Source: Nocardioides luteus (GTDB lineage: Bacteria; Actinomycetota; Actinomycetes; Propionibacteriales; Nocardioidaceae). From it: 64,000 bases of DNA. The DNA lies in NCBI RefSeq assembly GCF_015752315.1, contig NZ_JADOVJ010000001.1, forward strand, positions 4,394,501 through 4,458,500, read 5' to 3'. This document shows, in pieces, positions 42,241 through 51,746 of the stretch (the stretch's first letter is position 1; the number at the start of each line of letters is the position of its first letter). Under the pieces are notes generated by a model. That model worked only from the letters and a program-made list of their open reading frames with translations, searched no databases and was not told the DNA's origin. Made by a program: the position numbers and the translations under genes.

Positions 42241-43350
42241 TCAGGCGAAGAAGGCCTTCAGGTCGGCGGCGACGTCGGCGGGACGCTCCAGAGCCGCGAA
42301 GTGGCCGCCCTCGGGGAACTCCGACCAGTGCTGGATGTTGGCGTTGTCCCGCTCGGCCAGCGACCTGATGGTCTGGAAGTCGTCCTTGAAGACGGCGACC
42401 CCGATCCGACCCTGGGACACCTCCGGCTCACGCTCGGCGTGCCCCTCCTCGTAGTGGTAACGGGCGGCCGAGGCGTAGGAGTTGGTCAGCCAGTAGAAGG
42501 TCGCCTGCTCGATGACCTGCTCGGGGGTGACCAGCGAGGTGCCGTTCCCGAAGGACTCGAAGAGCTCGCTGTAGGCCAGCGTCCCCACCGGTGAGTCGGC
42601 CAGCGCCGCGCCGATGGTCTGCGGACGGGAGCCGTTCATGGCGTTGTAGCCGCCGACCGACTGGAACCACTGCATGTGCTCCAGCGCCGCGTACTCCTTC
42701 GGGCCGAAGCCCTCGAACTCGCTCGGGTCGCCGGACGGGAACGAGAAGAGCTGCAGGACGTGCGCGCCGAGGAAGCCCTCCGGGTTCAGGATCGCCAGCT
42801 CGCGGCCGACCATCGCGCCGCCGTCGCTGCCGTGCACCCCGTAGGAGTCGTAGCCGAGCCGGCGCATGAGGACGTCGTACGCCTCGGCGACCCGCTTCAT
42901 CGTCCAGCCGGTGTCGACGACCGGCGTCGAGAGCCCGAAGCCCGGCATCTCCGGGATCACCAGGTGGAACTCGTCGGTCAGGGAGTCGATCATCGGGAGG
43001 AACTCCAGGAACGAGCCCGGGTAGGTGTGGGCGAGCAGCAGCGCCTTGGCGTCCGGGTTCGAGGAGGGTACGTGGACGAAGTGGATGACCTGGCCGTCGA
43101 TCTCGGTCAGGTGGTTCGGCACCGCGTTGATGCGCTCCTCGACCGCCCGCCAGTCGAAGCTCTTCCAGCGCTCGACCATGTCGGCGAGGTAGGCCGTCGG
43201 GGTGCCGTAGTCCCAGGAGTCACCGGGCACGGCCGGGGCGAACCGGGTGCGGTCCAGGCGGGCGCGGAGGTCGTCGAGGTCGGCCTGCGGGAACTCGACG
43301 GTGACGGTGCTGATCTCGGCCTTGATCTGGTTGCTGACCTGGGTGTTCAT
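42241..43350 (-). CDS. Epoxide hydrolase (EHN-type alpha/beta hydrolase)
   Basis: A 369-residue enzyme with the N-terminal epoxide hydrolase (EHN) domain (VEFPQADLDDLRARLDRTRF) and an alpha/beta hydrolase core. The oxyanion motif is HTYPGSFLEF, the nucleophile is Asp176 in HGSDGGAM, and His350 in EGGHFAALE completes the triad. No signal peptide is present, so it is cytosolic. The divergent WYL-type regulator beside it is the likely controller. Natural substrate unknown. Confidence 0.9.
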   Translation of the reverse strand: MNTQVSNQIKAEISTVTVEFPQADLDDLRARLDRTRFAPAVPGDSWDYGTPTAYLADMVERWKSFDWRAVEERINAVPNHLTEIDGQVIHFVHVPSSNPDAKALLLAHTYPGSFLEFLPMIDSLTDEFHLVIPEMPGFGLSTPVVDTGWTMKRVAEAYDVLMRRLGYDSYGVHGSDGGAMVGRELAILNPEGFLGAHVLQLFSFPSGDPSEFEGFGPKEYAALEHMQWFQSVGGYNAMNGSRPQTIGAALADSPVGTLAYSELFESFGNGTSLVTPEQVIEQATFYWLTNSYASAARYHYEEGHAEREPEVSQGRIGVAVFKDDFQTIRSLAERDNANIQHWSEFPEGGHFAALERPADVAADLKAFFA

Positions 43351-43463
43351 GACTTCTCCTTGGTGGTTTCCGACCTTGTGAGACCTACGTTATGAACGGT
43401 TCCGGCAAGCCTGATTCCGGAATTTCGCTGGCTCGAGAATTTCTTTTGGAGCACTCTGAGTCC

Positions 43464-44420
43464 GTGCTGGAAACCTCCGCGAGACTCCTTGCGCTCCTGG
43501 GCCTGCTGCAGTCCTCGGCCGGCTGGACCGGCATCGACCTGGCCACCCGTCTGGACGTCTCCGAGCGCACCGTGCGCAACGACATGACCAAGCTCCGCGA
43601 GCTCGGCTATCCGGTGGAGTCCGTGCGCGGCCCGGGCGGCCGCTACCGGCTCGGTGCCGGCGGCAACCTCCCGCCGCTGCTCCTCGACGACGAGGAGGCC
43701 GTCGCGGTCGCCGTCGGGCTCCGGGCCGCGACCGGCATCGCCGGGGTGGCCGAGACCAGTGCCCGGGCGCTCGCCAAGCTCGACCAGGTCCTCCCCGACC
43801 ACCTGCGCCGCAAGCTGGCCGCGGTGGTCGACGCCATGGAGGCCGGTCCGGTCAACACCGACAGCAACGTCCCCGACCCGGACGTCGACGCCGGCACCCT
43901 GCAGGCGCTGGCGACCGCGATCCGCGACGGTCAGGGCGTACGCGCCGACTACCGCGACGAGCCGATCGAGGTCGAGCCCTACCGGCTGATCTCCTGGCAG
44001 CGCCGCTGGTACCTCGTCGCCCGCGACCCCCGCGCCGACGCCTGGCTGTCGCTGCGCGTCGACTGGCTGCGCCTCAAGGTCCCCGGCGGCCGCCCGTTCC
44101 GTCCGAGCGACCCGGGCTTCGACCTGACCGAGTTCGTCGTACGCGAGGTCGCGCGCACCGGCTGGGCCGTCCACGCCCGCCTGGTCATCGCCGCCCCCGC
44201 CGACGAGGTCATCGCCCGCATCAACCCCGCCGTCGGCACCGTCGAGCCGATCGCCCCCGACCGCAGCGTCCTGGTCACCGGTGGCGACAGCCTCGAGGTC
44301 GTGGCCGTCTGGATCGGCATGCTCGGCCTCGACTTCACCGTCGAGTCACCCGCGGAGCTCCGCGACCACCTCGAGATCCTCGCGAAGCGCTACGCCTCCG
44401 CGATCACCCCACCCGAATGA
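43464..44420 (+). CDS. WYL-domain helix-turn-helix regulator (YafY family)
   Basis: A 318-residue regulator. I prefer GTG 43464, which gives the usual start LETSARLLALLGLLQS; an ATG at 43392 in frame adds 24 residues. The helix-turn-helix is WTGIDLATRLDVSERTVRNDMTKL, seen as LATRLDVSERTVRNDM, followed by the beta wing GPGGRYRLGAGG. The WYL domain (about 150-230) includes VEPYRLISWQRRWYLVARD, where the family's W-Y-L patch is present. WYL proteins often sense nucleic acids or small ligands. It is divergent from the epoxide hydrolase gene, with TTCCGGAA in the 113-bp gap. Confidence 0.88.
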   Translation: MLETSARLLALLGLLQSSAGWTGIDLATRLDVSERTVRNDMTKLRELGYPVESVRGPGGRYRLGAGGNLPPLLLDDEEAVAVAVGLRAATGIAGVAETSARALAKLDQVLPDHLRRKLAAVVDAMEAGPVNTDSNVPDPDVDAGTLQALATAIRDGQGVRADYRDEPIEVEPYRLISWQRRWYLVARDPRADAWLSLRVDWLRLKVPGGRPFRPSDPGFDLTEFVVREVARTGWAVHARLVIAAPADEVIARINPAVGTVEPIAPDRSVLVTGGDSLEVVAVWIGMLGLDFTVESPAELRDHLEILAKRYASAITPPE

Positions 44421-44427
44421 CGACGCC

Positions 44428-45174
44428 GTGCTGATCGCGGAGGACCTCGTGCTGCTCATGCTCGAGGACCTCAGCGGGCGCCCGGTCGGCGGGCTCGACA
44501 TGGGGACGCTCGACCTCCTGGTGGGCGGTGCGCTGGTATCCGAGCTGGCGCTGTCCGGTGCGGTCCACCTGGTGGCGGAGCCCGTCGGCGGCACCATGGA
44601 GGTCCATCCGACCGGAGTCCGCGTTCCCGCAGATCCCTGCCTCCAACGCTCGCTCGTGCTCGCCGGCGGGCGAGCCCGCCCCGCTCCCCTGGTCAGGAGC
44701 TGCGGCATCCAGATGTTCGCGCATCTCGCCGACCGCCTCGTGCACCGCGGCCTGCTGCGTGGCGAGACGGAGCGGCGCCACCTCATCACCCGGACCATCT
44801 GGCCCGCCACCGAGATCAGCTACAAGCAGGACGTACGCCACCACCTCACCGCCGCCCTGTTCCACGGCGCGCAGCCGAGCCGACGCACGGCAACCTTGAT
44901 CGGCCTCATCGCCGCCGCCGACCAGGTCGACCTGTTCTTTCCCTCCGCCACCGTGCCCCTGACCGAGGTCAGACGCCGCGCGGATCACATCGCTGCGGGC
45001 GACTGGGCCGCGACCACCGTACGCGGGATCCTCCGAGCCTCCCGCAGGCGCCGTGACTGGTTCGGCTGGGGCGACGGCGGCGGCGACGGTGGAGGCTTCT
45101 TCGGTGGAGACGGCGGGGGTGGCGGCGACGGCGGGGGTGGCGGCGGCGACGGCGGTGGTGGTGGTGGGGGCTGA
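44428..45174 (+). CDS. GOLPH3/VPS74 family (GPP34) protein, copy 2, with Gly-rich tail
   Basis: A 248-residue GPP34 protein from GTG 44428, only 7 nt after the regulator gene. Core motifs match copy 1: LIAEDLVLLMLEDLSGRPV, VSELALSGAVHL, RHLITRTIWPATEISYK and LIGLIAAADQVDLFF. It differs by a C-terminal tail (about 213-248) made almost only of Gly and Asp after a Trp/Phe/Gly segment (RDWFGWGDGGG), which resembles tails seen on secreted or membrane-associated actinobacterial proteins. Divergence from copy 1 is large, so the pair is old. Confidence 0.82.
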   Translation: MLIAEDLVLLMLEDLSGRPVGGLDMGTLDLLVGGALVSELALSGAVHLVAEPVGGTMEVHPTGVRVPADPCLQRSLVLAGGRARPAPLVRSCGIQMFAHLADRLVHRGLLRGETERRHLITRTIWPATEISYKQDVRHHLTAALFHGAQPSRRTATLIGLIAAADQVDLFFPSATVPLTEVRRRADHIAAGDWAATTVRGILRASRRRRDWFGWGDGGGDGGGFFGGDGGGGGDGGGGGGDGGGGGGG

Positions 45175-45180
45175 CGTCAG

Positions 45181-45927
45181 CTACGCGATGGCCCGCCCGA
45201 ACCGCGCCACGTAGTGCCAGACCCGCTTGACCGACTGTGGGTCATGGTCGCCCGACCGTGCGGCGTCGCCCAGAAGATCAGGCGTGAGTACGTCACCCAG
45301 CGACCGTGCCAGGTGGACGTACTCCTGACCGCGGTAGCTCGGATCGAGGCCATCGGTGGCGACCCGGAACCCGCGATGCCACTCCACCGCGCAGCCGAGG
45401 TCACGAGCCGCCGACTCGACCTTCGTGTCCCGGAAGCACGGGTCGAGCACGACCGCCTCGACGTCCCGCTCGATCACGACGCCACCGTGCACGTGTGCCT
45501 CGACGCACTCGTCGAGGTCGTCGAAGCCTGAGGCGTCGGCCATCGCGGACAGCTGCGGCAGCACCTCCGGGCCACCGAAGTCGGTCGGCTCGAGGACCGA
45601 GTCGGGGAAGCAGAAGGTGCACCGCTCCAGCACGTCGGGCCGAAGCCGGAGGTAGGCGGACCCGAACCGGATCGCGCCGCCGTACGGATCCTCACGGCGG
45701 TTCCACGCTCCGTAGACCGGCCGCTCACCGGCCGGCGCGTCGTCGTAGCGCCCGCCGAACAGCCGGCTCTCCCAGCGCCACCGGTCCCCTCCCCGATGCG
45801 CGGTCAGCCCGCCGTTCGACGTGCCGGTCTCGAACTGCGACCGGTACCTCCCGTCGCGTGCCAGCGACTCGATCACCAGCCCGCCGGCGTACGGCCAGTC
45901 GGGGTGGAACTGGAGCGTGACGCTCAT
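45181..45927 (-). CDS. DUF3626 family protein
   Basis: A 248-residue protein of the DUF3626 family, from the ATG at 45927, which overlaps the stop of the upstream gene (ATGA). Conserved-looking stretches: LQFHPDWPYAGGLVIESLARDG near the N-terminus (seen as FHPDWPYAGGLVIESLA), YRSQFETGTSNGGLTAHRGG, RPVYGAWNRREDPYGGAIRFGSAY (in part: YGAWNRREDPYGGAIRFG) and EAHVHGGVVIERDVEAVVLD. Two bacterial branches of this family are near ADP-ribosylating toxins by fold prediction, but I cannot confirm activity here. Coupling with the glutaminase-like gene suggests a joint role. Confidence 0.75.
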   Translation of the reverse strand: MSVTLQFHPDWPYAGGLVIESLARDGRYRSQFETGTSNGGLTAHRGGDRWRWESRLFGGRYDDAPAGERPVYGAWNRREDPYGGAIRFGSAYLRLRPDVLERCTFCFPDSVLEPTDFGGPEVLPQLSAMADASGFDDLDECVEAHVHGGVVIERDVEAVVLDPCFRDTKVESAARDLGCAVEWHRGFRVATDGLDPSYRGQEYVHLARSLGDVLTPDLLGDAARSGDHDPQSVKRVWHYVARFGRAIA

Positions 45928-46586
45928 CGTCGGGCCACGACCGCGCTCACGAACGCTCGCACCAGCGGGTGGACCGGTGCGCCGGCCAGGGCGCCGATGT
46001 GGGGCTGGAACATGCTGGTGACGTAGAACGGGTGGTCGGGGAACTCCAGGACCTCCGCACCGGCGTCGTCCGCCGTGGCGCCGACGACGACACCGATCTT
46101 CTCCAGCGCGGCGACCGCGTCGGCGGTCGGGGCGTAGTTGCAGAAGTGCATCCCGACGAACGGCTCCGGCTGCCACCCGGCGAACCGGGTGCCGGGGACA
46201 GGGGTCACCAGCCGCTCCTCGCCGTAGAGCGAGCAGGCCAGCGCGGCCACGGCGTTGTCGTCTCCGGCACCGTCGGACTCGGCGTGGGTCGCCGCCGATC
46301 CGAGCACGTTGCGGGTCCACTCCAACACCGCGTACTGCATCCCTGCGCACACCCCGAGGAACGGGATCTCCCGCTCCCGCACCACGGTGAGAGCGTCGAT
46401 CACCGCGGCATCGGAGGCGTAGGGCGAGCCGGGAACCAGCCAGACCCCGTCGTAGGCCGTGACGTCGAACCCGGAGTCGGTCGGCACCCACTCCGTCTCG
46501 ACCCCGAGCTCGACCAGCTGCGGCCGCAGCGCGTTGAGCTCCTGATGACTACGGTGTCCCCGGTCGTCGCCGAGCAATGCGATCAT
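45924..46586 (-). CDS. CTP-synthase C-terminal-like class I glutamine amidotransferase
   Basis: A 220-residue protein from the ATG at 46586 (MIALLGDDRGHRSHQEL); an ATG at 46607 is also in frame. It is a stand-alone class I amidotransferase domain related to the C-terminus of CTP synthase: GVWLVPGSPYASDAAVI, the nucleophile elbow PFLGVCAGMQYAVLEW with the catalytic Cys, and FYVTSMFQPHIGALAG with the His. There is no synthetase half, so it cannot make CTP by itself. It is coupled to the DUF3626 gene. Its substrate is unknown. Confidence 0.78.
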   Translation of the reverse strand: MIALLGDDRGHRSHQELNALRPQLVELGVETEWVPTDSGFDVTAYDGVWLVPGSPYASDAAVIDALTVVREREIPFLGVCAGMQYAVLEWTRNVLGSAATHAESDGAGDDNAVAALACSLYGEERLVTPVPGTRFAGWQPEPFVGMHFCNYAPTADAVAALEKIGVVVGATADDAGAEVLEFPDHPFYVTSMFQPHIGALAGAPVHPLVRAFVSAVVARR

Positions 46587-46627
46587 GCGCCGAATCGTCG
46601 CAGCCACGCGGGGCTCGATCCAACCGA

Positions 46628-48433
46628 TTACTCCGGCTTGACGCCCAGCCGGTCGAGCTCCTCGTCGATGACCGCGGGGTCCAGCTTCTGGAAGACCGGG
46701 GTGGGCTTGGCGACCGGGGTGCCGACGACGATCGGCTGGCGCTGCCAGGCGGGCGCGCCGGAGTAGTCGCCGGTGATGATCGGGTAGGGCTTGCCGGTGT
46801 CGAGGTCCTCGACCTCCTCGACGCGGGGCATCGGGGCCACCTCACCCTTGCCGCCGAGGGCCTTGTCGATCTCGTTGGCGGAGAACGGCAGGAACGGGGA
46901 CAGGATCAGGTTGAGGTCGGCCACGCACTGCGCCATCACGTGCAGCACGGTGCCGAGACGCTCGCGGTCCTCGGGGGCCTTGGCGAGCTTCCACGGCTCG
47001 AGGTCGGTGACGTACTTGTTGACCTCGCCGACGGCCCGCATCGCCTCGCCGATCGCCTGCTTCTGCCGGTGGCGGCCGATCAGGTCACCGACCGTGGCGA
47101 ACGCACCGCCGACGGTGTCCAGGATCGCCTTGTCCGCCTCGGTCAGGGTGCCGGCGGGCGGCAGCTCGCCGAAGTTCTTCGCGATCAGGGTGGCGGTGCG
47201 GTTGACCAGGTTGCCCCAGCCGGCGACCAGCTCGTCGTTCGTACGCCGCACGAACTCCGCCCAGGTGAAGTCGGAGTCGTTCGACTCGGGGCCGGCGGCG
47301 GCCACGAAGTAGCGGAACGCGTCGGGCTGGTAGCGCGAGAGGAGGTCGCGCACGTAGATCACGATCTTCTTCGAGGAGGAGAACTTCTTGCCCTCCATCG
47401 TCAGGTATTCGCTGGAGACGACCTCGGTGGGCAGGTTGAGGGTCTCGTAAGCCCCCGGCTGACCGCCCTTCGACCCCTGACCGTTGTAGGCGAGCAGCTC
47501 GGCCGGCCAGATCTGGGAGTGGAAGACGATGTTGTCCTTGCCCATGAAGTAGTAGGACAGCGCCTCCGGGTCGTTCCACCAGTCCCGCCACGCCTCGGGG
47601 TTGCCGGAGCGTCGGGCCCACTCGATCGAGGCGGACAGGTAGCCGATGACGGCGTCGAACCAGACGTACATCCGCTTGGTCGGGTTGTCGCGCCAGCCGT
47701 CGAGCGGCACCTTGATGCCCCAGTCGATGTCGCGCGTCATCGCGCGCGGGCGGATCTCCTTGAGGATGTTCTGACTGAACCGGATGACGTTGGGACGCCA
47801 CAGGCCGGTCTGCTCGCGATCGTCGAGGAACGCGTGCAGCGCATCGGCCAGCGCAGGCAGATCGAGGAAGAAGTGCTGGGTCTCGATGAACTCGGGGGTC
47901 TCGCCGTTGATCTTGGAGACCGGGTTGATCAGCTGGTCCGGGTCGAGCTGGTTGCCGCAGTTGTCGCACTGGTCACCGCGGGCCCCGTCATACCCGCAGA
48001 TCGGGCAGGTGCCCTCGATGTAGCGGTCCGGCAGCGTCCGGCCGGTCGACGGCGAGATCGCGCCCTTGGAGGTCTGCTCGACGAAGTAGCCGTTGTTGTA
48101 GACCCCGAGGAACAGCTCCTGCACCACCGAGTGGTGGTTGGCCGAGGTGGTGCGGGTGTAGAGGTCGTACGTCAGACCGAGCGAGGTCAGGTCCTCGACG
48201 ATGATCCGGTGGTTCTTGTCGACGAGCTCCTGGGGCGTCATGCCGGCCTCGTCGGCGGCGATCAGGATCGGGGTGCCGTGCTCGTCGGAGCCGGAGACCA
48301 TGAGCACGTCGTGGCCCGCCATCCGCATGTACCGACTGAAGACGTCGGAGGGCACGCCGAAACCGGCCACGTGGCCGATGTGGCGCGGGCCGTTGGCGTA
48401 CGGCCAGGCGACTGCGGACAGAACATTGCTCAT
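46628..48433 (-). CDS. metG: Methionyl-tRNA synthetase
   Basis: A 601-residue class I synthetase that charges tRNA-Met. The ATG at 48433 gives [20 protein letters not shown]; an ATG three codons upstream is possible. The class signatures are [11 protein letters not shown] (11-21) and KFSSSKK near 350. A zinc knuckle CPICGY...CDNC lies near 145-165, so it is the metal-binding type. It ends with an anticodon-binding helix bundle and lacks the C-terminal EMAP-like domain of some enzymes. It is followed 41 nt later, tail to tail by coordinates, by genes on the same strand. Confidence 0.96.
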   Translation of the reverse strand: MSNVLSAVAWPYANGPRHIGHVAGFGVPSDVFSRYMRMAGHDVLMVSGSDEHGTPILIAADEAGMTPQELVDKNHRIIVEDLTSLGLTYDLYTRTTSANHHSVVQELFLGVYNNGYFVEQTSKGAISPSTGRTLPDRYIEGTCPICGYDGARGDQCDNCGNQLDPDQLINPVSKINGETPEFIETQHFFLDLPALADALHAFLDDREQTGLWRPNVIRFSQNILKEIRPRAMTRDIDWGIKVPLDGWRDNPTKRMYVWFDAVIGYLSASIEWARRSGNPEAWRDWWNDPEALSYYFMGKDNIVFHSQIWPAELLAYNGQGSKGGQPGAYETLNLPTEVVSSEYLTMEGKKFSSSKKIVIYVRDLLSRYQPDAFRYFVAAAGPESNDSDFTWAEFVRRTNDELVAGWGNLVNRTATLIAKNFGELPPAGTLTEADKAILDTVGGAFATVGDLIGRHRQKQAIGEAMRAVGEVNKYVTDLEPWKLAKAPEDRERLGTVLHVMAQCVADLNLILSPFLPFSANEIDKALGGKGEVAPMPRVEEVEDLDTGKPYPIITGDYSGAPAWQRQPIVVGTPVAKPTPVFQKLDPAVIDEELDRLGVKPE

Positions 48434-48481
48434 GGGCAGCATCCTAGTGAGCAGACGCCAGAGGGTTGATTCGCCGCCGCG

Positions 48482-49696
48482 TCAGTTGAACATCTGGTCG
48501 CGCTGGTAGGCGTACTTCCGGATCCAGGGCAGCCACTTGGCGAGCTGGGCGCCCGGGCAGGAGGTCTCGTTGGTGTGGAAGTGGCCGTCGATGACCCAGA
48601 CCCGTACCCGCCGGCCGGCCGGGAACCGGTCGCTGCCCTGGGAGACGGTCTCGAGCGTGCCGCGCTCGTCGCGGCCGGCCATGTCGAGCTTCCAGGCCGC
48701 CATCCGCTCGGTCTTGATGAGGGCGTCGTCGGAGGGACGTACGTTCTCGAAGTTCCCGATCAGGGCGATGCCCATCGACTGGTGGTTGAAGCCACGCGTG
48801 TGCGCGCCCTTGACGAGCCGGTCGATGCCGCCGGAGCGACCCTCCCAGGCACGGCCGTACTTGTCGATGAGGAAGTTGTAGGCGATGTCGAACCACCCCA
48901 GTGACCTGGTGTGATAGCTGTAGATGCCGCGGATGATCCCCGGCACGTCGCCCTTGGAGTAGTTGTTGCTCGTGGCGGTGTGGTGGATGTGGACCTGCTT
49001 CAGCGAGCTGTTGTACTCCGGGCGGCCGTTGCGCCAGGAGTTGTTGGCGCCCCACTGCGACCGGGTGTAGATCACCGGCTTCGGCGCCCACCGCGGCCGC
49101 GACCGGGCGACCCGGCCGTTCACGGAGCTGCCGTCGGAGGCGCTGCCGTAGCCCAGGTCGTCGGACTCCCGCCTCGGCGCCTTGACGTCCTCCTGCGGGC
49201 CGGTGTTGATCAGGGTCAGCCGCAGGTCCTCGGGCTGCGCGCCCTCGACCCGCACCTGTACGCCGCTGGCCCGGCCGGTCCACACCGGCTGGGTGCCCCG
49301 GCGCTCGACCTTGCCGCGCGCGGCCACGGCCTCCTCGGCACCGTCGGGCAGGTCCTGCTGCAGCGGCAGCGGCTGCCACTCGCGCCACCGGTCCGACTTG
49401 CTCACCCGCACCTCGACCTGCGGCGTCTCCGCGCCGGTCCAGGACACCCCGACCATCGAGAACGTCGTCGTGTTCAGCTTCTCGGTCGCGGCCGCGCCGG
49501 CGGACCGCTCGGTCAGCCGCGGCGGCAGCTTCACGTCACGAGTCGCGATGCCGTCCTCGAGCCGCGGGAGCTTGATCAGCTTGCTGCCCTCCGCGGCTGC
49601 CGGATCCATCGACGACCCGATGGCAGGCACGAGCATCGACGCGCCGAGAACGACAGCGGTCAGGGTCACGGTGATGACGCGGGGGAAGCGGGCCAT
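48482..49696 (-). CDS. Secreted N-acetylmuramoyl-L-alanine amidase (PGRP-type)
   Basis: A 404-residue exported protein from the ATG at 49696 (MARFPRVITVTLTAVVLG). Residues 1-36 are a signal peptide. The middle part (about 60-190) is a beta-rich module found before actinobacterial amidases. The catalytic domain, near 205-400, is of the peptidoglycan recognition/amidase 2 type: KQVHIHHTATSNN with a zinc His, GWFDIAYNFLIDKYGRAWEGR (seen as WFDIAYNFLIDKYGRAWE), MGIALIGNF and the last zinc ligands HFHTNETSCPG. It cleaves the bond between muramic acid and L-Ala of peptidoglycan stems. Confidence 0.9.
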   Translation of the reverse strand: MARFPRVITVTLTAVVLGASMLVPAIGSSMDPAAAEGSKLIKLPRLEDGIATRDVKLPPRLTERSAGAAATEKLNTTTFSMVGVSWTGAETPQVEVRVSKSDRWREWQPLPLQQDLPDGAEEAVAARGKVERRGTQPVWTGRASGVQVRVEGAQPEDLRLTLINTGPQEDVKAPRRESDDLGYGSASDGSSVNGRVARSRPRWAPKPVIYTRSQWGANNSWRNGRPEYNSSLKQVHIHHTATSNNYSKGDVPGIIRGIYSYHTRSLGWFDIAYNFLIDKYGRAWEGRSGGIDRLVKGAHTRGFNHQSMGIALIGNFENVRPSDDALIKTERMAAWKLDMAGRDERGTLETVSQGSDRFPAGRRVRVWVIDGHFHTNETSCPGAQLAKWLPWIRKYAYQRDQMFN

Positions 49697-49773
49697 ACCC
49701 TTGATTTTGAAGAACCGGCAGCCCGACATGCCGCAAACGCCTGTGTTCGGTGTGTCGTTTGAGGCCGCTGTGA

Positions 49774-50346
49774 CTAGTGCGACGGTGCCGATCTCAGGGG
49801 CTCGCCACGAAACGGCACCGGCCGTCCGGCGTACGCCGCCAGGTGCTCGTAGGCATCCGACCCCTCGGGCGCCGAGAGCGCGTTGGCGAAGGCCCGCCCC
49901 TTGCGCTCCGGGCCGAGGATGCGGTCCATCGCGACGACGGCTCGCTGGGCGACCGCCTCGTCGAGGCCGTCGGTCGTCCGTCCGAGAGAGACCGCCAGGT
50001 CCCAGGTGTGGACCGCGATCTCGGCCGACTGCCAGTCGGGGTCGACCATCACCATGTCGTCGGGGCCGACCTCGCGCCACAGGTTGATCAGCGCGTTGCC
50101 CCGGGTGCGCAGCTCCTCGCCGAGGTTGACCGCGTAGTCCTCACGCCCGTCCCATCCGGGAGGCGAGCCCTGGAGCATCGTCACGAAGACCCGCGGCTGG
50201 GCGATCATGTGGTTGGCCAGCTTGCGCAGATCCCACTCCGGACACGGCGTCGGCCGGGTCAGGTCGTCCGCCGTGACGGTGTCGAGAAGCTCCGCTGCCT
50301 GCGTCAGTGCTCGCTGCAGCGCGAACACTCCCATCTGGTCAACCAC
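49774..50346 (-). CDS. TIGR03086/maleylpyruvate-isomerase-fold metal-binding protein, copy 1
   Basis: A 190-residue four-helix-bundle protein of the DinB/mycothiol-transferase-like superfamily, TIGR03086 branch. Features are LTRPTPCPEWDLRKLANHMIAQ with the first metal His, AEIAVHTWDLAVSLGR with the second and the C-terminal FRGEPL. Related enzymes use mycothiol as cofactor, but the reaction of this branch is unknown. It lies 12 nt after copy 2 on the same strand, so they are probably co-transcribed. Confidence 0.8.
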   Translation of the reverse strand: MVDQMGVFALQRALTQAAELLDTVTADDLTRPTPCPEWDLRKLANHMIAQPRVFVTMLQGSPPGWDGREDYAVNLGEELRTRGNALINLWREVGPDDMVMVDPDWQSAEIAVHTWDLAVSLGRTTDGLDEAVAQRAVVAMDRILGPERKGRAFANALSAPEGSDAYEHLAAYAGRPVPFRGEPLRSAPSH

Positions 50347-50358
50347 ACGACCATGGTC

Positions 50359-50910
50359 TCAGGAGACCTGCCGTCCGGCGAAAGCAGCCAGCCGCTCGTA
50401 CGCTCCAGCCCCCTCGGGCGCCGTCACCTCGGGGCCGAACGCCCCTGAGCGCATCTCCGGCTTCAGGGTCGCCTGCATGAACTCGAGCCCCACCTCGGCC
50501 ACCTCCGGGTCGAGCTGCGAGGACGGGACGCCGAGCGCCTGCGCCAGGTCCCAGGAGTGCACGGCGTACTCGGCCACGAGCAGACCGACCGGCACCGACG
50601 CGCCACCCTCTCCGCCGCCCGCGCCGGGGCCCTGGTCCCAGGCATGCAGCACGTCGTCGGCACCGACCCTGAACGTCGGCCCCCAGCTCTCGCCGACGTG
50701 TGCGGCCGGCGCGCTCCAGTCGGGCTGCCCACCACGAAGCATCGTGACGAAGTTGGTCCCGTCCGCGATCACGTGGTCGGCCAGCGTGCCGACGTCCCAC
50801 TGCTTGCACGGCGTCGGCCGCGAGACGGTCTCGGCGTGCACCCGGTCGAGCAGGTCGCCGGTCTGGTCCAGCGCCCGCGAGAGAATCCCTGCCTCGTCAG
50901 TTGTGGCCAT
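50359..50910 (-). CDS. TIGR03086/maleylpyruvate-isomerase-fold metal-binding protein, copy 2
   Basis: A 183-residue paralogue from the ATG at 50910; the frame extends farther upstream only as a shadow. Motifs correspond to copy 1: VSRPTPCKQWDVGTLADHVIAD, AEYAVHSWDLAQALG and a conserved end, PEGAGAYERLAAFAGRQVS. A short Gly-rich insert (GPGAGGGEGGASVP) separates helices two and three. Tandem duplication followed by divergence is the likely origin. Function as for copy 1 is unknown, with mycothiol chemistry the best guess. Confidence 0.8.
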   Translation of the reverse strand: MATTDEAGILSRALDQTGDLLDRVHAETVSRPTPCKQWDVGTLADHVIADGTNFVTMLRGGQPDWSAPAAHVGESWGPTFRVGADDVLHAWDQGPGAGGGEGGASVPVGLLVAEYAVHSWDLAQALGVPSSQLDPEVAEVGLEFMQATLKPEMRSGAFGPEVTAPEGAGAYERLAAFAGRQVS

Positions 50911-50960
50911 GCAGCCAACGTACGTCTTCGCGTCCAGCCCCGTCACCGCCAAATGCTCGG

Positions 50961-51695
50961 CTACTGCATGTTCTCGAAGTCGATCTGCTGACGGGGCTTC
51001 GGCGCGACGATCTTCGTGGGCTCGTCGAAGCCGCTGAAGGTCAGATCGGCCGCCTCCTTGCCGGTGCTGGACACCTTGACGACGTAATGAGGCTCCTCGG
51101 CCTGGACGTAGATCGTGCCCTGCTCGCTGCTGCGGTCCTCGAGCTTGATGACGGGCTGCCCGTCGATCTGGTCCTTCGACTTCTTGATGGTCAGGCCTTG
51201 GATGGTGCTGGGGACCAGGAACTCGAGGAACTCCTCGGAGAGCTCGTCCCAGTCGCAAAAACTGGTGAGGTCGCCGAGGTCTTCACCACCGGCGACCCAC
51301 TTCTTCCCGACCATCGCGAGAACCGCGTCGGCATCGCTACCGGCGTTGGTCTTCCAGAACTTCCGGTCGGCCTTGAACCAGGCCTTGCCGCCGACGACGA
51401 GCAGGGTCATCTCCCCGTCGGGCGTACCGATGGTGCCGGTGCAGTCGCCCGCCGTCGAGACGGTCATGTCGATGCTCATCTCGTCGCCGTCGTCGAGGCC
51501 GGTCCCCGAGAGGTGGACCGACTCCAGCGAGCTCATCGACGCCTTGGCATCGGCAAGGATCTTCTTAGGGGACTCGTCGGCGTACGACGTGTCCTTACCC
51601 GAGGATGCAGTGCCTCCGCAGGCGGTCAAGCCGCCCAGCAGAGCAGCCAGTGACACGGTCAGTGTCATCCGGCGGCGCAATCCGTTCCATGTCAT
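50961..51695 (-). CDS. Lipoprotein, LppX/LprG-like fold
   Basis: A 244-residue lipoprotein from the ATG at 51695 (MTWNGLRRRMTLTVSL); a GTG five codons upstream is also open. The lipobox is LTAC with Cys26. The mature part begins with a Ser/Lys-rich linker, then SPKKILADAKASMSSLESVHLSGTG (in part LADAKASMSSLESVHLSG), typical of the actinobacterial LppX/LprAFG-type half-barrels, which bind or carry lipids and glycolipids at the cell surface. The match is by general pattern and length, so the substrate cannot be stated. Confidence 0.72.
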   Translation of the reverse strand: MTWNGLRRRMTLTVSLAALLGGLTACGGTASSGKDTSYADESPKKILADAKASMSSLESVHLSGTGLDDGDEMSIDMTVSTAGDCTGTIGTPDGEMTLLVVGGKAWFKADRKFWKTNAGSDADAVLAMVGKKWVAGGEDLGDLTSFCDWDELSEEFLEFLVPSTIQGLTIKKSKDQIDGQPVIKLEDRSSEQGTIYVQAEEPHYVVKVSSTGKEAADLTFSGFDEPTKIVAPKPRQQIDFENMQ

Positions 51696-51746
51696 ACGCG
51701 ATGGTCCCACCGCCCCGACCCACCGGCGACCTCATATTCGGCGCCC

